DNA from: Akkermansia muciniphila
GTDB lineage: Bacteria; Verrucomicrobiota; Verrucomicrobiia; Verrucomicrobiales; V1-33
Reading direction: 5' to 3'
DNA: 64,000 nt
Assembly: GCA_945861415.1 (NCBI GenBank)
Contig: CAMAUV010000002.1
Coordinates: 1 to 64,000, forward strand
Shown: piece by piece, positions 1 to 8,052 of the stretch
Layout: the number at the start of each line of letters is the position of its first letter
How positions within the stretch are numbered: position 1 is the stretch's first letter
The notes under the pieces: model-generated
Database searches by the model: none
Told to the model about the DNA's origin: nothing
Seen by the model: the letters and a program-made list of their open reading frames with translations, nothing else
Made by a program: the position numbers and the translations under genes

Positions 1-168
1 CAGCGCTACACGGGCTTTAAATCCGGCATCATGTCTCTTTCGTTTGGCTTTCATTGGGTGGCTATTGCGTTCGCGGTTTCGTGCGCCAAGGTCCAGCCCA
101 ATCATAGCTTAACCAGTGGCCTGGTTTTCGGCGTCCACCTCAGTATGTGGCTCAATAGCGAACGGTGA
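1..168 (+). CDS. C-terminal end of an unidentified protein (partial at left edge)
   Basis: Frame 1 is open from the first base to a TGA at 166-168 and gives 55 residues that are hydrophobic and aromatic (for example SLSFGFHWVAIAFAVSC), like the last segments of a membrane protein. It is absent from the ORF track because its start lies outside the window. It ends just before a hairpin that terminates the opposite-strand gene. No family is recognised, and an accidental open frame remains possible at this length. Confidence 0.35.
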   Translation, partial: QRYTGFKSGIMSLSFGFHWVAIAFAVSCAKVQPNHSLTSGLVFGVHLSMWLNSER

Positions 169-201
169 ACAACGCAGACTTAAACCCGGCGCAGATGAAA
201 A

Positions 202-236
202 CAAAAAGGGGAGAGAAGCCGCGGCATCTCTCCCCT
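202..236 (-). terminator. Intrinsic terminator of the coiled-coil protein gene
   Basis: A perfect 10-bp stem (207-216 pairs with 227-236) with a 10-nt loop. Read on the minus strand it is followed at once by a T run, and it lies about 20 nt after the stop of the gene at 258-680. This is the classical layout of a Rho-independent terminator. Confidence 0.8.
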
Positions 237-257
237 GCACTATTGAATTGCGAGTGA

Positions 258-680
258 CTACTTCAAAAAATAGCGTGTCCACTTGCCTTTACCGCTGGCT
301 TTGAATGTCTTCTTCATCAGCTTGATGATCTTCGGGTAGAAGATATCGGTGCGGGCGGATACTTCGCGGGCGGAGATGCCTTCAGTACCAGCTTCACTGA
401 CGATGGCCCGGATCTGTGGCAGAAGAACTTCATCCGGCACGCGTTTGCCCGGGCGGCGTCCCCGTTTCTTCGGGCCCTTGCCAGTCCTTTTGGCGCGGGG
501 TGCGGCTGCATTTACAGGGGCGCCTTTGGCAGCAGCGCCACGTGGAGTTGAGACAGAACCGCCGGCGATGGAGGCCTGGAGAGCGGCAACCTGCGCCTTG
601 AGAGCCGCGAGCTTTTGAGAACGGAGGGTAGCCAGTTTGGCTTCCAGTTCCGCGATTTGTTTGTCGAGTTGTTCGATCAT
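258..680 (-). CDS. Coiled-coil, basic-linker, winged-helix-like protein (putative nucleoid/DNA-binding)
   Basis: 140 residues from the chosen start MIEQLDKQ; the track start 28 codons upstream adds an unlikely leader. Residues 1-40 form a heptad-like coiled coil rich in Leu, Glu and Lys. Residues 45-80 are an Ala/Pro/Lys/Arg linker with KKRGRRPGKR. The last ~55 residues (LLPQIRAIVSEAGTEGISAREV...) look like a small helix-turn-helix domain ending in KGKWTRYFLK. A dimerising coil plus a basic linker plus a small helical domain is how H-NS-type or histone-H1-like nucleoid proteins are built, so DNA binding is inferred. No precise family is claimed. A clear terminator follows the gene. Confidence 0.7.
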   Translation of the reverse strand: MIEQLDKQIAELEAKLATLRSQKLAALKAQVAALQASIAGGSVSTPRGAAAKGAPVNAAAPRAKRTGKGPKKRGRRPGKRVPDEVLLPQIRAIVSEAGTEGISAREVSARTDIFYPKIIKLMKKTFKASGKGKWTRYFLK

Positions 681-804
681 TTTTGTGTCTTTGTTGTTGT
701 TTGGAAACGACCAGCAAGATTTTTCCCTCGCATAAGCTATGTGCATAATCCCTGCCGAGGTCAAGATGGATATCTGTTAATTTGCCTGATGCCTGTGAAA
801 TGTA

Positions 805-1833
805 TTAACCGCCAATAGCAACCATGCGCCGGGAGGGTTCGTAGTTAGCGCGAAAGTCGTGCTCTTTGGGTTTCCGGTCAACGGTGTCGAGGATGAGCTG
901 GCGGAGGCCCTCATCGTCTATTCCGGCCCGCAGCGGGGTGATGAGATCGGTTTCCATATGGCTTCCTAGGCAGGGCCGGAGCTTACCGTCCGCGGTCAGG
1001 CGCAGCTTGTTGCAGTTTTCGCAGAAGTGCAAATTCGTCATCGCGCCAATGAATCCAATCAACTGCTGCCGGCCGGGGATCTGAAAATAGGAGGACGGCC
1101 CGTTGGTTTTGAAATCCGGACGGGGTAGCAGCGGGCCATAGTACCCCTCAATGACTTTCCGTGCTGTACCAGTGGAGAGAAAATTACTATCATTGAGTAC
1201 TTCCCGAGAACTCACGGGCATGAGTTCAATAAAACGAAGTAGGCAGCCTTTAGCGTCTGCAAAATCAACAAGAGCCGGCAGTTCCTGCTCTGTGCGCGAT
1301 TTGATGAGCACGCAGTTCAGCTTCACGGACTCAAAACCGGCGGCGAGAGCGGCATCCAGTCCGGCCAGCGCTTTGTCATAAAGGTCTCTTCCGGTGATGG
1401 CGGCGTAGTTTTGCGCATTGAGCGTATCGAGCGAAATATTGGCCGTGCGGACACCGGCGGCCACAAGACAGCGGGCCATCGTTAGATCGTTTTCCTCAGC
1501 CAATACCTTTCCCAGCAGGGTGCCATTGGTCGAAATACCGGTGTCCTCCACTTCGGGCGCCTCCGCCTTCATTTTGCGGAAGAATTCGAGGATATCGCGC
1601 CGGGTAAGCGGTTCTCCGCCGGTCACGCGCACCCGGCGGATGCCGAGAGCTGTGCCGGCTTTGAGGATGCGCAGGATTTCTTCATAAGTTAAAATGCCCT
1701 CGCGGGCCAGCCACTCATGGTTCTCGCCGGGCAGGCAATAGAGACAGCGCTCATTACAGCGGTCCGTGATGCTGATGCGCAGGTAGGAAATTCGATGGCC
1801 AAAACGGTCTTCCACGTCTATAAATGGGGACAA
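805..1833 (-). CDS. moaA: GTP 3',8-cyclase MoaA (molybdenum cofactor biosynthesis)
   Basis: Radical SAM enzyme that, with MoaC, converts GTP to cyclic pyranopterin monophosphate, the first step of molybdopterin synthesis. The N-terminus has the CxxxCxxC cluster motif (CNERCLYC, near residues 27-34) followed by VTGGEPL. The C-terminal second [4Fe-4S] site is CENCNKLRL...C near residues 275-292. The protein ends in the Gly-Gly pair that is functionally important in MoaA. The length of 342 residues is normal for the family. No other Moco gene is in the window, so it is solitary here. A small decayed lipoprotein gene starts divergently 54 bp away. Confidence 0.96.
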   Translation of the reverse strand: MSPFIDVEDRFGHRISYLRISITDRCNERCLYCLPGENHEWLAREGILTYEEILRILKAGTALGIRRVRVTGGEPLTRRDILEFFRKMKAEAPEVEDTGISTNGTLLGKVLAEENDLTMARCLVAAGVRTANISLDTLNAQNYAAITGRDLYDKALAGLDAALAAGFESVKLNCVLIKSRTEQELPALVDFADAKGCLLRFIELMPVSSREVLNDSNFLSTGTARKVIEGYYGPLLPRPDFKTNGPSSYFQIPGRQQLIGFIGAMTNLHFCENCNKLRLTADGKLRPCLGSHMETDLITPLRAGIDDEGLRQLILDTVDRKPKEHDFRANYEPSRRMVAIGG

Positions 1834-1886
1834 TTTCCGCTGCTCCGGCAGCAGGAATGGTTCACCTAATCCACCTTTCTTACACT

Positions 1887-2370
1887 ATGCAACCCCGCGG
1901 CTGTCTCCGTTTCTTCGTTTTTGGTATCGCCCTGATCGCTGCTGCTTTTTGCTTTTCCTCGTGTTCAGTGGTGTCCAGTCCATCGGTAAGGGCGGCGCAG
2001 TCTCCCTAATTGATGGCCTCACTTCCTCCCGCCCGCCGTGTGGCCGCGTTGCAGGGACGCCTGCCGGCAGATATGTCACCGGATGCTGTCGAGATCGCGC
2101 GGGGCCGGCCGGGCTCCGTTACCGGAGGGCCGGCGGAAACTGCGGAAATTGCGGAAATTGCGGAAATTAAAATCCGCCGCCACACTATACTCCTATCTGT
2201 CATGCCGTCCTACTACGACCGGCCGAATTATCTGTAGCAACATGGCCACTGCCGTCCGCTGCCGGCCACTGCCGCCGCGCATTATCGACACCACACCGGC
2301 CTGCGTGCAGCGGGCGAGCGCCGTGGTGCAGTTCCGCAGCGGGCTGTTATCGCACTGGGAGCGGCGGTAG
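1887..2370 (+). pseudogene. Broken gene for a small BamE/SmpA-like lipoprotein
   Basis: From 1887 the frame gives a lipoprotein signal peptide (hydrophobic stretch ending FSSCS) and then hits TAA at 2007-2009. The same frame continues directly with SLPPARRVAALQGRLPADMSPDAVEIARGRP, the pattern of small OmlA/BamE-like lipoproteins (a run of the type LxPxxxAxxxxGRIxxGMSxxxVxxAxGxP). It is broken again at TAG 2235-2237. The expected C-terminal strand (AVVQFRSGLLSHWERR) is in another frame ending at 2370. The frame change must fall after a 9-bp tandem repeat at 2133-2168. The family assignment rests on remembered pattern and is moderate. The fill of 1834-2376 is otherwise featureless. Confidence 0.45.
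2133..2168 (+). repeat. 9-bp tandem repeat, four copies
   Basis: The unit gcggaaatt occurs four times head to tail, the first copy with one mismatch. It lies inside the decayed lipoprotein gene, where it encodes the run AETAEIAEIAEI. A repeat of 9 bp keeps the frame, so it is not itself the frameshift but marks slippage-prone sequence. Confidence 0.85.
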
Positions 2371-2376
2371 CCGTCG

Positions 2377-3687
2377 CTACCGGTCCAGCAGGCTGAACAT
2401 GAGTTCGCCTTCGCTAACTGTCTCGCCATTGACCACGCAGCGGCCGCGAGCCACGCCGATGCTGCGTTTCACTTTCAGGATTTCCGCTTCGATGAAAAGG
2501 ATGTCGCCTGGGACCACGGGTTTGCGGAATTTCACTTCGTTGGCGCTCATGAAGTAGCCGATTTTACCCTGATTCTCCGGCTTTCGGAGCATGAGAATGC
2601 TGGCCACCTGCGCCATGGCTTCTACCTGGAGCACACCCGGCATGACCGGATGGCCCGGAAAGTGCCCCTGGAAGAACGGTTCATTGATCGTGACCGCTTT
2701 GACGCCGGTGCATTTGTTTTCGCCTTCAAAGCCGACGATGCGGTCCACCATGAGGAACGGATAGCGGTGCGGGAGAATACGCATGACCTCATTCACATCC
2801 AATACCGCTTCGCCTATAGGAATATTGACCCCGCTGGGCACCATGCTCAGGACGCGGGAATGTTCGGTCTTCAGGCGGCGGGCCAATTCGGTGTTGGGGC
2901 CGTGGCCGGGCCTGACGGCGATGACGTGGCCCATAATGCGCCGTCCGAAGAGGGTGAGGTCGCCGATAATATCTAGGATTTTGTGCCGCACGAATTCATC
3001 CTTAAACCGGAGCGGTTCCCGGCTCATCACAGTGTCATCGCGGACCACGACCGCGTTTTCAAGACTTCCGCCCTTGATGAGACCCTTGTCGAGCAATCCC
3101 TTTACGTCTTCATAAAAAACAAATGTCCGGGCGGAGGCGATTTCCTTTTCGTAAATGGCCGGAGTGACTTCCGTGCTGTAAAACTGCGTGTAGCGTCCGT
3201 CCGGCCCCACGTTGGTGCAGGAGATGCGGAATTTCTTGTCTGGCACGATGGTGAGCAGGCTGCCGCCGGCGGTCTCCACATGGATGGGCTCGCGCACTTC
3301 GAAAACCTTGCGCAGGGCCTCCTGCTTCACGATGCCGGCCGCCTTGATGCACTCCACGTAGGCGCGGGCGGAACCGTCGCCGATGGGCGGTTCATTAGCG
3401 TCCATCTCGATGAGCGCATTATCCACGCCCATGCCGGTGAGGGCGCTCAGGACATGCTCCACCGTGTGAACCTTGACGCTGCCCTCAGCAAGAGTGGTGG
3501 CTCGCTCCACCATTTGCACTTTCTCCACTCCGGCAGGGATGAATGGTTGGTCTGGGAGGTCGATGCGGCGGAACTTAATGCCGTGATCGGTCGGGGCCGG
3601 CTTCATCGTCAGCGTCACTGCACTGCCAGTGTGGAGGGAAGTGCCGGTGAGGGTGGCTGGTTTAGCCAGGGTGTGTTGATAATCCAT
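2377..3687 (-). CDS. lpxC/fabZ: Bifunctional UDP-3-O-acyl-N-acetylglucosamine deacetylase / 3-hydroxyacyl-ACP dehydratase (LpxC-FabZ fusion)
   Basis: 436 residues. Residues 1-280 are LpxC, the zinc deacetylase that commits to lipid A synthesis: the zinc motif HTVEH sits near residue 74 and HVIAVRPGHGPN ends the domain. Residues ~295-436 are FabZ, a hot-dog dehydratase of fatty acid elongation, with the catalytic His in LPHRYPFLMVDRI and the Glu in GHPVMPGVLQVEAMAQ. Fusion of the two is known from Bacteroidota, Chlamydiota-related and Verrucomicrobiota genomes and couples lipid A to fatty acid synthesis. Cytoplasmic. Both active sites look intact. The gene stands alone, with pseudogene debris downstream. 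Confidence 0.96.
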   Translation of the reverse strand: MDYQHTLAKPATLTGTSLHTGSAVTLTMKPAPTDHGIKFRRIDLPDQPFIPAGVEKVQMVERATTLAEGSVKVHTVEHVLSALTGMGVDNALIEMDANEPPIGDGSARAYVECIKAAGIVKQEALRKVFEVREPIHVETAGGSLLTIVPDKKFRISCTNVGPDGRYTQFYSTEVTPAIYEKEIASARTFVFYEDVKGLLDKGLIKGGSLENAVVVRDDTVMSREPLRFKDEFVRHKILDIIGDLTLFGRRIMGHVIAVRPGHGPNTELARRLKTEHSRVLSMVPSGVNIPIGEAVLDVNEVMRILPHRYPFLMVDRIVGFEGENKCTGVKAVTINEPFFQGHFPGHPVMPGVLQVEAMAQVASILMLRKPENQGKIGYFMSANEVKFRKPVVPGDILFIEAEILKVKRSIGVARGRCVVNGETVSEGELMFSLLDR

Positions 3688-3892
3688 AGATTCGTAGACT
3701 CTGGGGAAAATGGACGCGCAGACTCAACCGGGGGGGGCTCAAGGTCAAGGTGTGAATCGCATCGCCAAGCGTGGCAAAATTCCTCACCCGTGTAATCAAA
3801 AAGCGCTGGCACTTGCTGACAGGAATGATTGAATTACGCGCCCCCGACGTATATACCCCTGCCGGAAACTTATCTCTACCAGCATCAATCCT

Positions 3893-5317
3893 ATGAATCA
3901 CACCAACAGACGAACCTTTATCAAGTCCACCGGCCTCGCTGCCGGAGCGCTTAGCTTTCCAAACATCCTGCACGCTCAGAACAAGGGTGACAAACTACGC
4001 GTAGCCATGATCGCCACCGGCGGCAAAGGCGGTGCCCACATTAACATGGTCAAAAGTGCCGGCGATATCGTCACCTGCTTCGCCGAAGTTGACAAGAACT
4101 CATGGGGTGGGGTCTCCAAAGACTTCCCGCAGTCGAAGGGTTACCAGGATTACCGCCAGCTTTTTGACAAGGAGAAGGAATTCGACGCCGTGATGATCGG
4201 CACGCCCGACCACCACCACTTCATGCCCACCGTGCTCGCCATGCAGGCCGGCAAGCATTGCTTCACCCAGAAGCCCCTCACCCACACTGTGTGGGAAGCC
4301 CGCCAGCTCCACCAGGGCACCCTGAAGCTCAAGCTCGCCACCCAGATGGGCAATCAGGGACACAGCAACGACGGCAACCGCCGCATTTATGAATTCGTGA
4401 ACAGCGGCTTGCTGGGTGACATTAAAGAGATTCACTGTGTCTCCAATCGCCCCATCTGGCCCCAAGGCAATCCCCGCCCGCAGGGTGAAGATCCCGTGCC
4501 CGCCCAGCTCGACTGGGACGTCTGGCTCGGCCCGGCACCAAAGCGCCCGTTCAAGGACGGCAGAATGTATCACACCTTTAACTGGCGGGGTTTTTACGAC
4601 TTCGGCGGCGGCGCTCTCGCCGACATGGCCTGCCACACCATGGATAGCATCTTCATGAGCATGATTCCGGGCTATCCTACCTCCGTGGAGGTGCTCGAAA
4701 TCCACAAGCACAGCGATGACATGTTCCCCCGCGGCTCAATCATCAAGTGGAGCTACGGCCCCGGCAAACTCCCCAATGGCAAGGACCGCCCGGGCTTCAA
4801 TGTTTATTGGTACGACGGCAAACTCCAACTTGAGGGGAAGGAAGTGGACGCCTCCGACGTGCTCGTCAGCAAGGTGCCCGCCGAACTCCTCACCATGCCC
4901 GACGGCCAGAAGATCACCCTCAAAGGCTCCGGCAATCTCTACGTCGGCACCAAGTGCGGCCTCCTGGTCAACGGTGACTACGGCGACCGCTCCCGCGTCG
5001 TACCTGTCGCTCTCGCAAAAGACATCGGCAATCCTCCCAAGATGCTGGAGCGCATTGGCAGCGGTGACGAGAACGCCCACTACATGGACTGGCGCGTCGC
5101 CTGCGTTGGGGAGAAGCCATGGGACCATCCGGGCTCCAACTTCACCTATGCGGCCCCGTTCACGGAGACCATCCTCCTCGGAAATGTTGCGCTGCGCGTC
5201 GGTAAGGGTAAAGCCCTCACCTACGACGGCCCAAACATGAAGTTCACTAACAGCGAGGAAGCGAACAAGTATATCACCAAGGATTACCGCGCCGGATGGG
5301 GCTGCAAACTCGTCTAA
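3893..5317 (+). CDS. Tat-exported Gfo/Idh/MocA family oxidoreductase
   Basis: 474 residues. It starts with a twin-arginine signal (NRRTFIKSTG followed by a hydrophobic stretch and ILHAQ), so the folded protein is probably exported. The Rossmann part begins at KLRVAMIATGGKGG, and GTPDHHHF and TQKPLTHTVWEARQL are characteristic of the Gfo/Idh/MocA fold. The C-terminal part (GGGALADMACHTMDS, LPDGK-like loops) matches the Tat-secreted subfamily, abundant in Planctomycetota and Verrucomicrobiota, thought to act on sugars. The substrate cannot be read from sequence. The gene is monocistronic and followed by a strong terminator. Confidence 0.92.
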   Translation: MNHTNRRTFIKSTGLAAGALSFPNILHAQNKGDKLRVAMIATGGKGGAHINMVKSAGDIVTCFAEVDKNSWGGVSKDFPQSKGYQDYRQLFDKEKEFDAVMIGTPDHHHFMPTVLAMQAGKHCFTQKPLTHTVWEARQLHQGTLKLKLATQMGNQGHSNDGNRRIYEFVNSGLLGDIKEIHCVSNRPIWPQGNPRPQGEDPVPAQLDWDVWLGPAPKRPFKDGRMYHTFNWRGFYDFGGGALADMACHTMDSIFMSMIPGYPTSVEVLEIHKHSDDMFPRGSIIKWSYGPGKLPNGKDRPGFNVYWYDGKLQLEGKEVDASDVLVSKVPAELLTMPDGQKITLKGSGNLYVGTKCGLLVNGDYGDRSRVVPVALAKDIGNPPKMLERIGSGDENAHYMDWRVACVGEKPWDHPGSNFTYAAPFTETILLGNVALRVGKGKALTYDGPNMKFTNSEEANKYITKDYRAGWGCKLV

Positions 5318-5342
5318 GGCACGGTATCAATCCCATGCGCTA

Positions 5343-5375
5343 AGCTCCTCTCCGGAAACGGGGAGGCGCTTTTTT
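5343..5375 (+). terminator. Intrinsic terminator after the Gfo/Idh gene
   Basis: A 12-bp stem with one mismatch and a GAAA tetraloop (5343-5354 pairs with 5359-5370), followed by a T run. It sits 25 bp after the stop codon, as expected for a Rho-independent terminator. Confidence 0.85.
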
Positions 5376-5462
5376 GAGTTCGGGGGCACTTATGCGGACC
5401 GGCAGCCAAGAAATAGTGTGGTGCTGCCTGATCAGCGGCTTCCTAGCACGATTTGCGTGCTT

Positions 5463-6947
5463 TCAGCCTTCCGCGTTCTGATGCGCGGCCGCATCAGCCT
5501 CGGCTTTCATCCGCTTTTTCACGACGGTGCGGGCACCCCCGACGAGGATTTGGCAGGGGTTGATGCAGAGCAGCGGAATTTCCCTAGCTGGCGCGTCCGC
5601 AGTCTGGCGCTCTGGCGGCAGAGTGTTCCACGGGCCGATGCCATTCAGGTCCCAAAGCACCCGGCGTTGACACCCTGCACCGCAGACATCTGCGGTAAGC
5701 TGAGCGGCTTCCGGATCCCGGATGAGCCCTGTCACCCGGTATATCCCAGTCTGGTAGCCGAGGGTTTCCCGCAGAGCTGGAGCCTTCGCTTCTCCCGTCG
5801 AATACCGCAGCCAGTTAGCCACTGCTGAGGGGTATAAAAACTCCAGCGCCAGTTGTAGTGCGGCGATGTCCGGCACATTCAACTGCCAGCCCCGCTTGAG
5901 CGTTGGTGCTGTTTTCAGTGGCCGGAATTCACCGGCGTCGTCGTAGCGCGCAATTTCCCTTGCGTCCTCTGCTTCGTGGTACTCCGCAAGGTTTTCCGCA
6001 GCCTCCTCCCCATGGTGTCTGAGTAAAAACCCGCAGTCTGTCTGCTGCACGGTGACTTGCCCAATCCTCCCGGTGCCTCCTGCGAGCCACTGCTGGAGCA
6101 TTTCGGGAAGTCCTAGTTTTGCGGGGGCGCGCAGCGCTGCGGGGGAATTCTCTGCATCAAAGGCCGCCACCTGATCAAGAATCACCTCCGCCATCAGTGC
6201 CTCCGTGCCGATACTGCTACTAAAAAATAACTGCCGCCCGTGCAGATTAAAAGGGTTGCGCCGGAACACCCCCACCTGACTCGCCGCAGCGGTCGGTTCT
6301 TTTTCGATGCCCAGCAGCACGGGAATGTCCTGATAAGAATGCAATCCGTCCGCAATGAAAAACGGCACCACGATCACATTCGGTGCTGTGGTTAGAGAGA
6401 CCCAGTCCGCCACCAGTGGCGGCTCCTCCATGTAAGCGTCGAGCACTTCCCGGAAGCCGCAGTTCATCTCCCGGATGAGCGCCACTTGGTCCTTGATCGC
6501 TTTAGTGCTGTTCTCATTGAATCCGGTGCCGTGGCCCACAATGACGAGACTGCTCTCCTCCCGGGGAATTCCCGGAGCCACTTCCTCCGCGCGCTTGAGC
6601 AACAGTCTGGTCATGGAGGGATGGATCCCCACAGGCGCACAATAGTGCACGCGTTGCCGCAGAAGCTCTGTAGTTTTACCTGAAAGTCCCAGTTCGCGTG
6701 GAATGACATCCTGAGTGAAGTAACCTTCGCTGATGAAATTGGGCACTACATAGACTTCCGGACTGTCCACGGTGCGCAGCACTTCTCTCATCCCCGGCTC
6801 CTCTTTCCAGAAAGCGCAAACGACCTCGTCAAATATCCCCATTTGCCGGATGGTGTCCGCGTGAGCATGCGTAGGGATGGAGCTGTCGGGGTTGAGCGTA
6901 GAGCCGTGGCCGACAATGACGAGAGCAGTATTTTTCCGGTGTAGCAT
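5463..6947 (-). CDS. Double CbiX-type chelatase-like protein with DR2241-type C-terminal iron-sulfur region
   Basis: 494 residues. Two consecutive CbiX/SirB-like domains: residues 8-125 begin ALVIVGHGST and residues 135-245 begin SLVIVGHGTG. Each has a C-terminal V-V-P-x-F-[IF]-[SA]-[ED]-G strand (YVVPNFISEGY, VIVVPFFIADGL). CbiX/SirB enzymes insert Co or Fe into sirohydrochlorin. After a linker, the C-terminus carries paired cysteines (CGAGC and CINPC) resembling the 4Fe-4S and stabilising domains described for Deinococcus DR2241. The true substrate is not known for this architecture. A PduO-type adenosyltransferase is 2 kb away on the other strand, which may point to B12 or other tetrapyrrole metabolism. 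It is divergent from the NlpC-like lipoprotein gene. Confidence 0.85.
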   Translation of the reverse strand: MLHRKNTALVIVGHGSTLNPDSSIPTHAHADTIRQMGIFDEVVCAFWKEEPGMREVLRTVDSPEVYVVPNFISEGYFTQDVIPRELGLSGKTTELLRQRVHYCAPVGIHPSMTRLLLKRAEEVAPGIPREESSLVIVGHGTGFNENSTKAIKDQVALIREMNCGFREVLDAYMEEPPLVADWVSLTTAPNVIVVPFFIADGLHSYQDIPVLLGIEKEPTAAASQVGVFRRNPFNLHGRQLFFSSSIGTEALMAEVILDQVAAFDAENSPAALRAPAKLGLPEMLQQWLAGGTGRIGQVTVQQTDCGFLLRHHGEEAAENLAEYHEAEDAREIARYDDAGEFRPLKTAPTLKRGWQLNVPDIAALQLALEFLYPSAVANWLRYSTGEAKAPALRETLGYQTGIYRVTGLIRDPEAAQLTADVCGAGCQRRVLWDLNGIGPWNTLPPERQTADAPAREIPLLCINPCQILVGGARTVVKKRMKAEADAAAHQNAEG

Positions 6948-7055
6948 TTATGCTTCTACGTGCCTGTCTGCTGCAGATACGCAACCCGCCTTGATGCGCC
7001 GCCGCTTTTCATAGAAGCTTGCAATGCGCCGCTCTTCCGGTTAAATTGGCCGCTC

Positions 7056-7559
7056 ATGACCAGCCTCTTTCGCTTGCTTGCCTTCGCCGGACTCTGTTCC
7101 CTCGCGAGCTGTTCCTTTGCCCCCAAAACCACGGAAAGTATTTATAGAGGCCGCCCTGCCGTCGTTGTAAACGGTGACGTCGTACCGCCCGATAACGTCC
7201 CGTCGGTAGTGAAGCGCGCCATCAAAGCCGCGAACCGGATCAACCATCTGCCTTATCAGTTTGGCGGAGGGCACGGCCGCGCCTGCTACGGGCTGGATTG
7301 CTCGGGCACGGTTTCCCATGTTCTCCGCAACACCGGACTAATTGAGGGCTCTATGACCAGCAAAGGATTCCTCAAGTATGGCAAGTCCGGTCCCGGCAAA
7401 TACATGACCATCTTCTCAAGGGACGGCCATGTCTTCATGACCATTTGCGGCGTCCGACTGGACACTACCAGTGACGGCAGTGGTCATGTCGGTCCCCGCT
7501 GGATGATGAAGCCGCGCAACCTCAAGGGCTTCAAGATCCGCCATCCACCAGGTCTCTGA
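7056..7559 (+). CDS. Putative lipoprotein with NlpC/P60-like peptidase fold
   Basis: 168 residues from the ATG at 7056; the track start is 32 codons upstream and would put a signal peptide in the middle. A lipobox LASC ends a short hydrophobic signal. The core has YQFGGGHGRACYGLDCSGTV, in which DCSG carries the candidate catalytic Cys, and later GHVFMTI with the candidate His. This order is that of NlpC/P60 peptidoglycan endopeptidases, although spacing is compact and divergent. It probably acts on cell-wall peptides at the periplasmic face. It is followed by two coiled-coil envelope genes in the same direction. Confidence 0.72.
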   Translation: MTSLFRLLAFAGLCSLASCSFAPKTTESIYRGRPAVVVNGDVVPPDNVPSVVKRAIKAANRINHLPYQFGGGHGRACYGLDCSGTVSHVLRNTGLIEGSMTSKGFLKYGKSGPGKYMTIFSRDGHVFMTICGVRLDTTSDGSGHVGPRWMMKPRNLKGFKIRHPPGL

Positions 7560-7614
7560 TTCCTGCCGTAATTTCAATCCAAATCACCTTGCCGCCGGCA
7601 AATGCCGTGGCATC

Positions 7615-8013
7615 ATGAAAATTTTCCAGCGTCCAGATCTCATGCGTTCCTCCCTACGCCTTCGTCCACTTCTTCTCCTTCCTGCTCTCTCTGCACTGCT
7701 CTTCGCCGGTCCGGTCTCCTGCAGTCGCAGCGTGAGTAACGCGGAAATGCGGATCGAAGAAGAGAAGCGCGACAAACTCCTGCTAGAAGTGCGAAAAATG
7801 GATACTGAGAACAAAGGCCTCAAATCGGAGAAGCAGGAGTTGAAGAAGAACTATGGGGGCTCGGAGCATCTTCAGAAAATCAAGCAGATTGACGCGTTGA
7901 AAAAGGAAATCGCTGATCTCCAAATCATTAAAGTAGAAGTGGCCGAAAAGGTGACGAGGTTCACTGACGGGGTCAAAGCCCACCGCGCCTACCTCTCTTC
8001 GCAGGAGCAATAG
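7615..8013 (+). CDS. Small exported coiled-coil protein, possible lipoprotein
   Basis: 132 residues. A hydrophobic signal (LLLLPALSALLFAG) is followed by VSCSR, a weak lipobox. The rest is almost entirely charged coiled coil (RIEEEKRDKLLLEVRKM, LKSEKQELKKNYGG). An internal ATG at 7642 is an alternative start closer to the signal peptide. No family is recognised. The gene is 55 bp after the NlpC-like gene and 39 bp before another membrane-anchored coiled-coil gene, so the three may form an envelope operon. Confidence 0.65.
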   Translation: MKIFQRPDLMRSSLRLRPLLLLPALSALLFAGPVSCSRSVSNAEMRIEEEKRDKLLLEVRKMDTENKGLKSEKQELKKNYGGSEHLQKIKQIDALKKEIADLQIIKVEVAEKVTRFTDGVKAHRAYLSSQEQ

Positions 8014-8052
8014 CCGACCGCGCAACGCCGAAACTTTTCATCACTTACCGTC

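Noticed and set aside
2133-2168. CRISPR-like repeat
   Set aside because: The four 9-bp units are contiguous with no spacers, so this is a simple tandem repeat.
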